From CAZIWJ01 sp964542855 (GTDB lineage: Bacteria; Bacteroidota; Bacteroidia; Cytophagales; Cyclobacteriaceae): a stretch of 13,240 nucleotides of DNA. Shown here in pieces: positions 6,956 through 13,240 of the stretch. The stretch covers positions 1-13,240 of the forward strand of contig CAZIWJ010000079.1 in NCBI GenBank assembly GCA_964542855.1, in the 5' to 3' direction. The position numbers were made by a program, and so were the translations under genes. Below the pieces are notes generated by a model that saw only the letters and a list, made by a program, of their open reading frames with translations, did no database searches and was not told where the DNA came from. How positions within the stretch are numbered: position 1 is the first letter of the stretch; the number at the start of each line of letters is the position of its first letter.

Positions 6956-8270
6956 AATCATCCTTATAATTAAAAGAGAGTACATCACCCGGGTGAGAAA
7001 ACGATCTTTTGTTGTGATGAGCCTACTTGCACCTTTTTTACTGGCATCCATTGGTATTATCCCCGTTTGGATTGCCGGGCAGGCATCGGACGGAGAAAAG
7101 CACCTGGCCATCATTGATGAAGAACACGTTTTAAAAAACTGGTTTGAACAGCACGATAGTGTTGTTGATCAGTTTGTATTTTTTTACAATACCAGTAGTT
7201 TTTCCAAATCGAAAATGCTTCTGGACAGCGGGATGTACGACGGAATTATTAAGGTCGATAAAAATGTGGAATCTCCTGCTACTTTTACCCTTTTTGCCTA
7301 TGACAACCCAAGCATTACACTGGTTAACCAGGTAGAAAACCAGTTACAAAGGGTACTAAAAGACCTTAAAATACAACAGTTAGCAGTGAAAACTGCTGAT
7401 CTTGAACAGATTAATGCCACCCGGGTAAACCTGAAAACCATAAACTTGTCGGCAGAAGGTGAGGAAAGCAGTAATGCCGGGGTTGCTACAATTGTTGGTT
7501 ACCTCAGCTCGTTTATAATATATGCTTCTATTTTTTTCTATGGAGCCCAGGTGATGAAAGGGGTATCGGAGGAGAAAAACTCGAGAATAGTAGAAGTGGT
7601 TGTGTCATCGGTTAAACCGTTCCAGCTAATGCTGGGAAAAATTTTCGGCATTGGTGCTGTGGGGTTAACGCAGTTTATCATCTGGATTGTGCTTACCCTC
7701 CTGGCTTATTCGTTTTTTGGGCTGTTCCTGGCGGCCACATCAGGTGAAGAGTTATTAAATGCTGCACAAAATCAGAACGGGCCGATAGCAATGCAACAAA
7801 CTGATATCGATCCTGCGAACGTGCAGGGCCTTGAATTTTTATCTTCGGTTAACTTTCCACTTATTATTGGCACCTTTTTATTTTACTTCCTGGGTGGATA
7901 TTTACTTTATGCTGCCTTGTATGCGGCCATAGGATCAATTGCCGATGATGAAGCAGAAACAACCCAGTTCTCCCTTCCCCTAAGTGCACCCTTAATTGTT
8001 TCAATTATTACCCTGAGTTATGTTTTACAGGAGCCGAATGGAACGCTTTCGGTTTGGTTGTCGCTTATCCCTTTTACCGCTCCCGTTACCATGATGATGC
8101 GGGTACCGTTTAACGTACCGGTAATTCAGTTAGTAAGCTCCATGGTTTTACTTATTGCTACCTTCATAATTATCACCTGGCTGGCTTCAAGGATATATCG
8201 GGTGGGTATTTTAGTTTACGGTACTAAGGTAAATTACCGCACGTTGTTAAAATGGTTTTTTCAGCGTTAA
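6948..8270 (+). CDS. ABC-2 type permease (NatB/YhaP-like)
   Basis: This is the membrane subunit that pairs with the preceding ATPase. The 440-residue protein has a first membrane helix at about 22-44 and a large extracytoplasmic region at about 45-180. Five further hydrophobic segments lie near 181-202, 232-262, 303-328, 345-360 and 392-414. Between helices 2 and 3 is the conserved cytoplasmic stretch MKGVSEEKNSRIVEVVVSS (203-221), a hallmark of the NatB/ABC-2 exporter group. The substrate cannot be told from sequence; sodium, peptides or antimicrobials have been proposed for relatives. Its ATG lies inside the end of the ATPase gene, which implies coupled translation. The histidine kinase gene follows after 39 bases. 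Confidence 0.88.
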   Translation: MRKIILIIKREYITRVRKRSFVVMSLLAPFLLASIGIIPVWIAGQASDGEKHLAIIDEEHVLKNWFEQHDSVVDQFVFFYNTSSFSKSKMLLDSGMYDGIIKVDKNVESPATFTLFAYDNPSITLVNQVENQLQRVLKDLKIQQLAVKTADLEQINATRVNLKTINLSAEGEESSNAGVATIVGYLSSFIIYASIFFYGAQVMKGVSEEKNSRIVEVVVSSVKPFQLMLGKIFGIGAVGLTQFIIWIVLTLLAYSFFGLFLAATSGEELLNAAQNQNGPIAMQQTDIDPANVQGLEFLSSVNFPLIIGTFLFYFLGGYLLYAALYAAIGSIADDEAETTQFSLPLSAPLIVSIITLSYVLQEPNGTLSVWLSLIPFTAPVTMMMRVPFNVPVIQLVSSMVLLIATFIIITWLASRIYRVGILVYGTKVNYRTLLKWFFQR

Positions 8271-8309
8271 TTTCAAGCTGTACTTTGCCTGTACCATTTT
8301 ATTTAAATT

Positions 8310-9521
8310 ATGCTCAAATCATTAATTAAAAGCCGCGGCGTTAGTAACATTTACCAAAAAAAAACAGCGGTTAAGGTTGCGGTAATTTCAGTTGCTCTTA
8401 TTATTGGGGCTGCATCAATTTACTATACCGATATTCTTATTGGAAAGTTAAAAGATCGCGAAGAGCGTTTTATTTCCCTCTACGCCAGTGCGCTGGAATT
8501 TGTTGGCAATGAGCAGAACAGTGGGAACCTCAACTTTCTAACTCAGGAAATTATCGTACCCAATAATGTAATCCCGGTAATTTTAACTGATGTAGATCGC
8601 AACCCGCTTCAATTCAGGAATATTAATTTAAAAAAAAACCTGGGTGAAAAGGAACGTACTGAAGCCCTGAAAGCCGAACTCCTGTTGATGGAGGAACAGC
8701 ATGAACCGATTTCAATTACCAGAAAAGACGAACGGGGAAGAGTAGAAATTATTCAGTGGGTGTACTATAAGAATTCGCAACTGCTTACCCAGCTTAAATT
8801 TTACCCCTACGTACAGTTATCCGTTATTGCCGGTTTCATTTTACTTGCTTATTTAATTTTTAACTATTCCAGAGCTGTAGAACAGGATCGTGTATGGATT
8901 GGTATGGCCAAGGAAACTGCTCATCAACTCGGAACTCCGTTAAGCTCGCTGATGGCCTGGATAGAATACTTTCGTGCCGACCCTGCCATTAACCCGGAAA
9001 TTACGGCTGAAATAGATAAGGATGTTCAGCGACTGGGAATGATTACCGCCCGCTTTTCAAGTATTGGTTCAGTTCCCACCCTGAAAAAAGAAAATATGTA
9101 CCAGGTTTTACAAAGTACAACAGCCTATTTGCAGAAAAGAATTTCTAGTAAAGTAAAGATGATGGTCAGTACGGACCATTCCGACTTATGCGTAAATATT
9201 AACCGCCCGTTGTTTGAGTGGGTAATAGAAAATATTTGTAAAAATGCAGTCGATGCTATGTCAGGAAAGGGAACCATTACATTAAGAAGTGGGAATAAAG
9301 ATGGTAAAGTGTACATTGATATCACCGATAGCGGGAAAGGCATACCCAAAAGTAAAATCAGCCAGGTGTTTACTCCGGGATACACAACTAAAAAAAGGGG
9401 CTGGGGCCTTGGGCTTTCGTTAACCAAAAGAATTATTGAAAAGTACCACAAGGGGAAAATATTTGTAAAAGAATCGGAAATTGATGCTGGAACTACCTTC
9501 AGGATTCTTTTAAACCCATAA
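8310..9521 (+). CDS. Membrane-bound sensor histidine kinase
   Basis: The kinase senses an envelope signal and autophosphorylates on His. The 403-residue protein has two membrane helices (about 21-40 and 168-186) framing an extracytoplasmic sensor region of about 125 residues with no recognised fold. There is no clear HAMP domain; the H-box follows the second helix directly, as AHQLGTPLSS with phospho-acceptor H205. The ATP-binding domain shows the N box ENICKNAVDA (307-316), the G1 box DSGKGIP (340-346), FTPGYTTK (354-361) and the G2 box GWGLGLS (364-370). No response regulator is encoded nearby, so the kinase is an orphan within this window. It may belong to the ABC exporter operon upstream. 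The ATG at 8310 has a leader of AT-rich sequence with no clear ribosome-binding site. Confidence 0.92.
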   Translation: MLKSLIKSRGVSNIYQKKTAVKVAVISVALIIGAASIYYTDILIGKLKDREERFISLYASALEFVGNEQNSGNLNFLTQEIIVPNNVIPVILTDVDRNPLQFRNINLKKNLGEKERTEALKAELLLMEEQHEPISITRKDERGRVEIIQWVYYKNSQLLTQLKFYPYVQLSVIAGFILLAYLIFNYSRAVEQDRVWIGMAKETAHQLGTPLSSLMAWIEYFRADPAINPEITAEIDKDVQRLGMITARFSSIGSVPTLKKENMYQVLQSTTAYLQKRISSKVKMMVSTDHSDLCVNINRPLFEWVIENICKNAVDAMSGKGTITLRSGNKDGKVYIDITDSGKGIPKSKISQVFTPGYTTKKRGWGLGLSLTKRIIEKYHKGKIFVKESEIDAGTTFRILLNP

Positions 9522-9540
9522 AAAAGGGGATAGATCTATA

Positions 9541-9560
9541 TATATGATCCGTATCATATG
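9541..9560. repeat. Short inverted repeat, possible operator
   Basis: ATATGAT (9542-9548) and ATCATAT (9553-9559) form a perfect seven-base inverted repeat with a four-base centre, extendable by a G-T pair. It lies 20 bases after the histidine kinase stop. A near-match to the -7 box, TATGTTTA at 9557-9564, overlaps its right arm, so it could be a regulator-binding site for the rlpA-like gene. The AT-rich composition makes chance occurrence possible. Confidence 0.25.
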
Positions 9561-9593
9561 TTTAGCGTTATTACTGCCCCATATTGCGCCTTT

Positions 9594-9652
9594 AAGGAAA
9601 TTTTTTCAGTGGCACCGCTTGCTTTTGCAATATTTTTTTGGTGCCTTTCCTT
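9594..9652 (+). promoter_or_regulatory. Structured leader in front of the rlpA-like gene
   Basis: GGCACC (9611-9616) pairs with GGTGCC (9640-9645). Outside it, AAGGAAA (9594-9600) pairs with TTTCCTT (9646-9652), with a ten-base bulge on the left side. Inside the loop TTGC/GCAA (9619-9622 with 9627-9630) is followed by a run of seven T residues, which resembles a weak terminator. The outer stem ends exactly at the ATG at 9653. The region may act as a terminator for the kinase operon, an attenuator, or a translational control element. Confidence 0.4.
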
Positions 9653-10051
9653 ATGCTTTACAAAATAACATTAATAGCTCTTATTTTTATTGTTGCTTGT
9701 CAACCAGAAGAAGCTAACTTCCGTCAAACCGGAGAATCTTCTTACTATGCTGATTTTTTCAACGGACGTCAAACTGCCAATGGGGAGGTATTTCAGAACG
9801 ACTCACTATTTGCGGCCCATCGTACCCTACCCCTTAACACTATTATTACGGTTAAAAACCTCGAGAACGGAAAAAAAATTAAGCTTAGAGTAAATGATCG
9901 GGGGCCTTACGCTAAAGACCGTATTTTGGATGTATCGCGTCGGGCCGCTGACTCACTTAACTTTTTAGAAGAAGGCGTTGCCCGGGTAGAAATTACTGCC
10001 AGTCTTCCCGACAGCGTCGCTAAAAAGTTGAATGATAATGGGGCTATTTAG
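9653..10051 (+). CDS. RlpA-like lipoprotein, double-psi beta-barrel
   Basis: RlpA-family proteins bind or cut peptidoglycan (in some species, naked glycan strands at the septum). This 132-residue protein begins with a lipoprotein signal, with lipobox IVAC and lipidated Cys at 16, so it is probably membrane anchored. The single double-psi beta-barrel domain covers about 29-115. It shows SSYYAD, TANGEVF with E45, AAHRTLP with H56, VNDRGPY with D82, and DVSRRAA (93-99). These fit the acid and His positions considered important in active RlpA. It has no C-terminal SPOR domain, so it is a minimal form and septal targeting is not implied. The ATG at 9653 is preferred over an in-frame TTG at 9638 because it gives a compact lipoprotein signal peptide. 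Confidence 0.88.
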   Translation: MLYKITLIALIFIVACQPEEANFRQTGESSYYADFFNGRQTANGEVFQNDSLFAAHRTLPLNTIITVKNLENGKKIKLRVNDRGPYAKDRILDVSRRAADSLNFLEEGVARVEITASLPDSVAKKLNDNGAI

Positions 10052-10142
10052 TTCCCTTATTTATTTAATCCTACCCGTCTTTCTTTCAAATGTAGTGTTT
10101 ATGCAGGTTCTCGTTAGATTCGGAATTTCTCTGTATTGATAT

Positions 10143-10166
10143 TTAGCTATTAATTTTTAAAGCTAA
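10143..10166 (+). repeat. Small inverted repeat before the GAF-PAS gene
   Basis: TTAGCT (10143-10148) and AGCTAA (10161-10166) can form a six-base stem with a 12-base AT-rich loop, ending four bases before the ATG at 10171. The rest of the 119-base gap (10052-10170) shows no clear promoter, terminator or RNA gene. Small and AT-rich, so it may be chance. Confidence 0.25.
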
Positions 10167-10170
10167 CGTT

Positions 10171-11295
10171 ATGCAAGGGGAACAAGTAACCGAAGAATTG
10201 CTCGAAAACCTGGAGCAATCAGGAAAAACAGAAGATAAAAGCCTGGCCGACCGACTATGGATGGACACCACTATGAGCCAGTTCGATGATCTGCTCCGGA
10301 TTAATTACGATAAAACTACAGAAGTATTTACTGATATTATTATAGCAGCGGTTTGTGAAAAAGTAGATGCAGTGAGCGGATCATTCTTCGTTGTAGATGA
10401 GCAGGAAGAAATGATTAAAGCTACAGCAGGATACGGTTGCACATTGGAAAGCATGCCTAAAACTGAGTTCTTTTACGGAGAAGGTATTGTTGGGCAGGTG
10501 GTAAAATCTAAAAGCACGAAATACCTCGACGACATTCCACATGCCTCCGTCATGATTTCCAGTTCGCTCGGTAACGTATGTGCCCGCTCATTGATATGCC
10601 TACCTCTGATATTTAACGACAGGGTGTACGGCGTTATTGAACTCATTAGTTTGTCCGACATGCAGAAGAAGTACCGGGAGTTGCTGGAAAGACTTTGCAA
10701 AAACATAGCTTCTACTCTTCAGAGCATACAAACTAACCAAAAAACCAAGGAATTACTAATTAAGTTGCAGGAAGAAACCGAAGAGCGAGCGGCCCAGGAA
10801 GAAGAATTACGACAAAACCTGGAGGAACTTGAAGCCACGCAGGAACAACTGGAACGTAATGCTAAAACCACCACCCGCAATAACGCCAGGCTCGAAGCCA
10901 TTTTACATTCCTCGCACGATGGTATCGTAACCCTGACTGCTGATTACGTAATCGATTCAGTAAACCCGGCCACTACTAAAATATTCGGGTTTTCAAATGA
11001 AGAACTGGTTGGTCAATCTATTGAAATGCTACTACCCGAAGATCACGAGCTGGTTACCGAAAATAAAATCGTGGGAAGGGGTAGAATGGTAACTTCAAAA
11101 AATAAAAAAGGTAAAACGATTCAGAGCTTTCTTAACGTGAATGAAGTAGATCTGGAAGGAGAAAAAAGTTACATTTTATTTTTTAAAGATATTAAAAAAG
11201 AACTGTTGCTGAAGGAAGAAATCGATAACCTCCGCGGCATGCTAAAAGACCTGCACACCAAGCTGGCCGAGTGCGAAAAGAAAAATAATCCGTAA
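10171..11295 (+). CDS. Soluble GAF-coiled coil-PAS signalling protein
   Basis: The 374-residue cytoplasmic protein has a GAF domain at about 45-187, with FFYGEGIVGQVV and the typical end CLPLIFNDRVYGVIELISL. A Glu/Gln-rich coiled coil follows at about 187-240. The PAS domain spans about 240-342 (ARLEAILHSSHDGIVTL, NPATTKIFGFSNEELVG), and a short C-terminal coiled coil covers 344-370. There is no histidine kinase, GGDEF, EAL, cyclase or DNA-binding domain, and no membrane helix. GAF and PAS domains bind small ligands or mediate dimerisation, so the protein may be a sensor or adaptor that works on a partner such as a kinase. The gene is separated from rlpA by 119 bases and may have its own promoter. 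Domains are certain; the role is not. Confidence 0.88.
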   Translation: MQGEQVTEELLENLEQSGKTEDKSLADRLWMDTTMSQFDDLLRINYDKTTEVFTDIIIAAVCEKVDAVSGSFFVVDEQEEMIKATAGYGCTLESMPKTEFFYGEGIVGQVVKSKSTKYLDDIPHASVMISSSLGNVCARSLICLPLIFNDRVYGVIELISLSDMQKKYRELLERLCKNIASTLQSIQTNQKTKELLIKLQEETEERAAQEEELRQNLEELEATQEQLERNAKTTTRNNARLEAILHSSHDGIVTLTADYVIDSVNPATTKIFGFSNEELVGQSIEMLLPEDHELVTENKIVGRGRMVTSKNKKGKTIQSFLNVNEVDLEGEKSYILFFKDIKKELLLKEEIDNLRGMLKDLHTKLAECEKKNNP

Positions 11296-11297
11296 TA

Positions 11298-12467
11298 TTA
11301 TTCTACAATTAGAATACTGCCGGTTCTTTCAAAAGATTTACCACCCTCAAACTGGCCCTGCAGCACGTAAGAATACGTGCCTCCGGCCAGTTCACGACCA
11401 TTGTCGTGTATACCCGGCCAACCTTGCTGTTGCATGGTTTCAAGTGAACGCGATTCGTAAATTCTGTTGCCCCAACGGTTAAACACCACGAAACGAAACC
11501 CTTCGTTAAGAATTCGATCGCCGTATACTTTAGCGGCTTGCTCTTCCGGATCAATTGAAGTGCGGGATAGCGCGTTCGGTACGTAAACAACCGGATCAAG
11601 ATCGAGGAACCCAATGGTTAAGTACTTTTTGCGGGTGGGTAATTTACTGGTCAGAAAACCGTCGTATAAGCTACCGAAGTACTCTCCCTGCCCCAGGTTG
11701 ATAAATTTACCCCCGAGGCTATCATTTTCGGTAACGACAAACTGATCGGTCCTAAAAGATTGGTCTTCTTCGTAAACTTTCAGATTAGCCAGACTACCCG
11801 TAAAATCTCCTTCCAGCACCATCTGTTCCCAGTAGTGCTGGTCTGAAAGGCCCGCCAATTTACCTGGATATCCATTTACCGGTTTATCTATTGCCCGATA
11901 GCCTAAAATTAATCCCTGGTCTTCAACATGATGCAATGTTAATGGCAGGTACTTACCGGCTATTCCTACTGGAAACAATTTTTTTCCCCTGCCCTGGTGA
12001 AAAGCATAACCGTCTACGTATGAAAAGTCGTTACCCTCCTGAATGGCCACTTCTGGCTCCAGAATTAGCCGGCTGTTATTTACAGGAGAAAGAATGCCAT
12101 TGAATAGGGTAAAACTATCTTTCACAAAAACAACGCCGTTTAATCGTTTACTGCCATCCCCGTCAAGAACCAGGTGCCCAATACGAGTGGGACTAAAATT
12201 CAGGTTCCTGGCTTCATAGTTACTCAGGATTACGCTTCCTTTCGAACTAATAAACTGGCTGCTGCTTTTCCAGTTACTGGCAATAGATAATATACCCTCA
12301 TTTTCCAGCAGTCCTGCAATTTCAGCATCCCGGTCGCTGGTAATGCTAACCACACTGCCGCTATCAATAAATACCAGGGCATTTTCTTCCACCATCATTT
12401 GCCCGAATGAGTAGTTGGCCAGAATGCTTAATGCTGCTATTAATACTATATATATCAGACTACTCAC
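11298..12467 (-). CDS. Secreted beta-rich protein with T9SS type B (CHU_C) C-terminal domain
   Basis: The 389-residue protein has a signal peptide (hydrophobic 4-18, likely cut after SFG near 22). Residues about 30-185 form short beta-strand repeats typical of Bacteroidetes surface proteins, ending in SYVDGYAFHQGRGKKLFPVG (149-168) and LPLTL, a module often found in secreted cargo. The last 95 residues resemble the gliding-motility C-terminal domain (CHU_C/TIGR04131): VYVPNAL at 294-300, FRFVVFNRWGNRIYES at 324-339 and AGGTYSYVL at 361-369. This domain directs transport through the type IX secretion system and surface anchoring. The usual TPNGDGxND segment is replaced by SIDPEEQ, and WDG by WPG, so the domain is divergent. 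The GTG start at 12467 directly follows an in-frame TAA. It lies 15 bases downstream of the tail-fibre-like gene, on the same strand. Confidence 0.82.
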   Translation of the reverse strand: MSSLIYIVLIAALSILANYSFGQMMVEENALVFIDSGSVVSITSDRDAEIAGLLENEGILSIASNWKSSSQFISSKGSVILSNYEARNLNFSPTRIGHLVLDGDGSKRLNGVVFVKDSFTLFNGILSPVNNSRLILEPEVAIQEGNDFSYVDGYAFHQGRGKKLFPVGIAGKYLPLTLHHVEDQGLILGYRAIDKPVNGYPGKLAGLSDQHYWEQMVLEGDFTGSLANLKVYEEDQSFRTDQFVVTENDSLGGKFINLGQGEYFGSLYDGFLTSKLPTRKKYLTIGFLDLDPVVYVPNALSRTSIDPEEQAAKVYGDRILNEGFRFVVFNRWGNRIYESRSLETMQQQGWPGIHDNGRELAGGTYSYVLQGQFEGGKSFERTGSILIVE

Positions 12468-12482
12468 TTATACTTCTTTTTA

Positions 12483-13240
12483 TTATTTAAAAGCAGTGGT
12501 TGTTTCAGCAGTAATTAACAAACTGGTTTTACTGCTGATTCTCTCATTGCCAAGATTTACGAGTTGAACCTCAACTTCATTGTCGGCAGTAACTTTACCC
12601 TTAGCTACTACCTGCTCACCGGTAGTTCCGGCAACAATGACAGAAATAAGGTCGCCGGCTTCCACCCCGGGCAACTGCAATCTTGCCACAGCTGTACTTC
12701 CTTCGGTAAAGCCTTCTTTCAGTTTTATGAAAATATTCTCCTGAAAACGCTTCTTTTTATTCTTTTTAACCGGCTTCTGCTCTATCCCTACCCGATTTTC
12801 AAGGTAGGCTACCCGGGCTTCCAGTTCATCGATTTTACAAAGCAGCTTAACCATAGTTTGCTGACCGATGTTCATCTGCCCGTTCATACTTACTTGTTGG
12901 GCGGGTATTTGCTGGTTAGAAGCGTACTTATCTCCATTAGGTAAACCAAACCTACCGGATGCTAGTGCATTAGCAATTTGATCGTCTACGTACTGCTTGG
13001 TAGCGGCTTCATTATTAGCAGTAGGATTGGGGAGATCTTTAATCCGATTTTGATTCATATCAATGTCGCCGCTCATACCCCCGCCTCCATCAGCAAGAAA
13101 ATTATCATCCACGTAACCCTTGGTTGTAGGCTGATTGGTGCCAATAGGTTCGGGTAGGTTTGTTATACGAAAATTGTTCGCATTGAAGTCTCCACTCAAT
13201 TTCCCGCCATCGGCGGTTAGAAAATTATCGTCAACGTAAC
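12483..13240 (-). CDS. Tail-fibre-like repeat protein, partial (start beyond right window edge)
   Basis: The reading frame is open to the window edge, so the true start lies outside; 251 residues are visible. The N-terminal part consists of 41-residue repeats of the kind found in phage tail fibre and collar proteins: YVDD, then a Gly-rich turn, SGD, an N-rich strand, RIxxLPxP and xTTK or ATK. One full unit, a nearly full one at the edge and a third broken unit are visible. A coiled coil follows (12786-12860, MVKLLCKIDELEARV), then a Lys-rich stretch (PVKKNKKKR). A beta-rich C-terminal domain (about 12486-12740) contains LPGVEAGDLISVIV and LVNLGN. This domain resembles small beta-sandwich domains seen at the ends of phage tail and fibre proteins. 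No other phage gene is in view. The next gene on the strand is a T9SS-type secreted protein. Function unknown; likely a trimeric, extended surface or secreted fibre. Confidence 0.7.
   Translation of the reverse strand, partial: YVDDNFLTADGGKLSGDFNANNFRITNLPEPIGTNQPTTKGYVDDNFLADGGGGMSGDIDMNQNRIKDLPNPTANNEAATKQYVDDQIANALASGRFGLPNGDKYASNQQIPAQQVSMNGQMNIGQQTMVKLLCKIDELEARVAYLENRVGIEQKPVKKNKKKRFQENIFIKLKEGFTEGSTAVARLQLPGVEAGDLISVIVAGTTGEQVVAKGKVTADNEVEVQLVNLGNERISSKTSLLITAETTTAFK
12990..13240 (-). repeat. 123-bp tandem coding repeat (tail-fibre type)
   Basis: The codons for YVDD begin, in reading direction, at 13238, 13115 and 12992, exactly 123 bases (41 residues) apart. Copy 1 (13238-13116) and copy 2 (13115-12993) are similar throughout: ADGG near the start, SGD, N-rich strand, RI..LP.P, and TK at the end. 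Copy 3 keeps YVDD and then diverges. DNA identity is partial, so the duplication is not recent. More copies may lie beyond the edge. Confidence 0.8.

Noticed and set aside
9638..9652. TTG start for the rlpA-like gene
   Set aside because: The ATG at 9653 yields a compact lipoprotein signal with the Cys at 16.
12564..12944. 126-residue open frame on the + strand within the tail-fibre-like gene
   Set aside because: It lies opposite a convincing repeat protein, has no recognisable domain and no ribosome-binding site.
12483..13199. Tail-fibre-like gene as a complete 238-residue protein starting at TTG 13199
   Set aside because: The frame stays open to the window edge and the repeat continues upstream of 13199, so the gene is partial.
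1..13240. tRNA, rRNA, CRISPR arrays, insertion sequences or att sites
   Set aside because: None of the intergenic gaps shows a cloverleaf, regular spaced repeats or transposase-like coding sequence.

Overview
The window looks like a chromosomal stretch from a Bacteroidetes bacterium, most likely of the Cytophagales type. Reasons: (a) the hpt-adk-obgE gene order; (b) a GrpE/DnaJ pair with Bacteroidetes-style sequences; (c) promoter-like TAnnTTTG motifs in place of ordinary -10 boxes; (d) A-rich leaders with few Shine-Dalgarno sites; and (e) a secreted protein ending in a gliding-motility/type IX secretion (T9SS) C-terminal domain. No species can be named from the sequence alone.

Positions 48-5054 hold housekeeping genes on the + strand. 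A metallopeptidase of the M20/M42 type overlaps hpt (hypoxanthine phosphoribosyltransferase) by four bases. adk (adenylate kinase) follows behind its own promoter-like motif and ends at a clear intrinsic terminator. Then come obgE (ribosome-associated GTPase), grpE and dnaJ (Hsp70 co-chaperones). The terminator and family alignment show that obgE and grpE start well inside their longest open frames. The DnaJ is unusual: it keeps only two of the four zinc-binding CxxCxGxG repeats.

Positions 5082-11295 hold envelope and signalling genes, all on the + strand. A long hairpin precedes a secreted beta-repeat protein that resembles the toast-rack/LiaF group. It is followed, almost without gaps, by an ABC-2 type exporter (ATPase and permease) and a membrane histidine kinase that has no response regulator nearby. 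After a structured leader come an RlpA-like double-psi beta-barrel lipoprotein and a soluble GAF-coiled coil-PAS protein with no output domain. Order and spacing suggest an envelope-sensing and export module, but that link is inference.

Positions 11298-13240 are on the - strand and converge on the rest with a gap of two bases. The upstream gene is cut by the right window edge and encodes a protein with phage tail-fibre-type repeats of exactly 41 residues (123 bp), a coiled coil and a C-terminal beta-rich domain. Fifteen bases downstream lies a secreted beta-rich protein with a T9SS type B (CHU_C) C-terminal domain. The pair looks like an operon for a surface or secreted structure.

No tRNA, rRNA, CRISPR array or insertion sequence was seen. 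No gene-free stretch exceeds about 130 bases.
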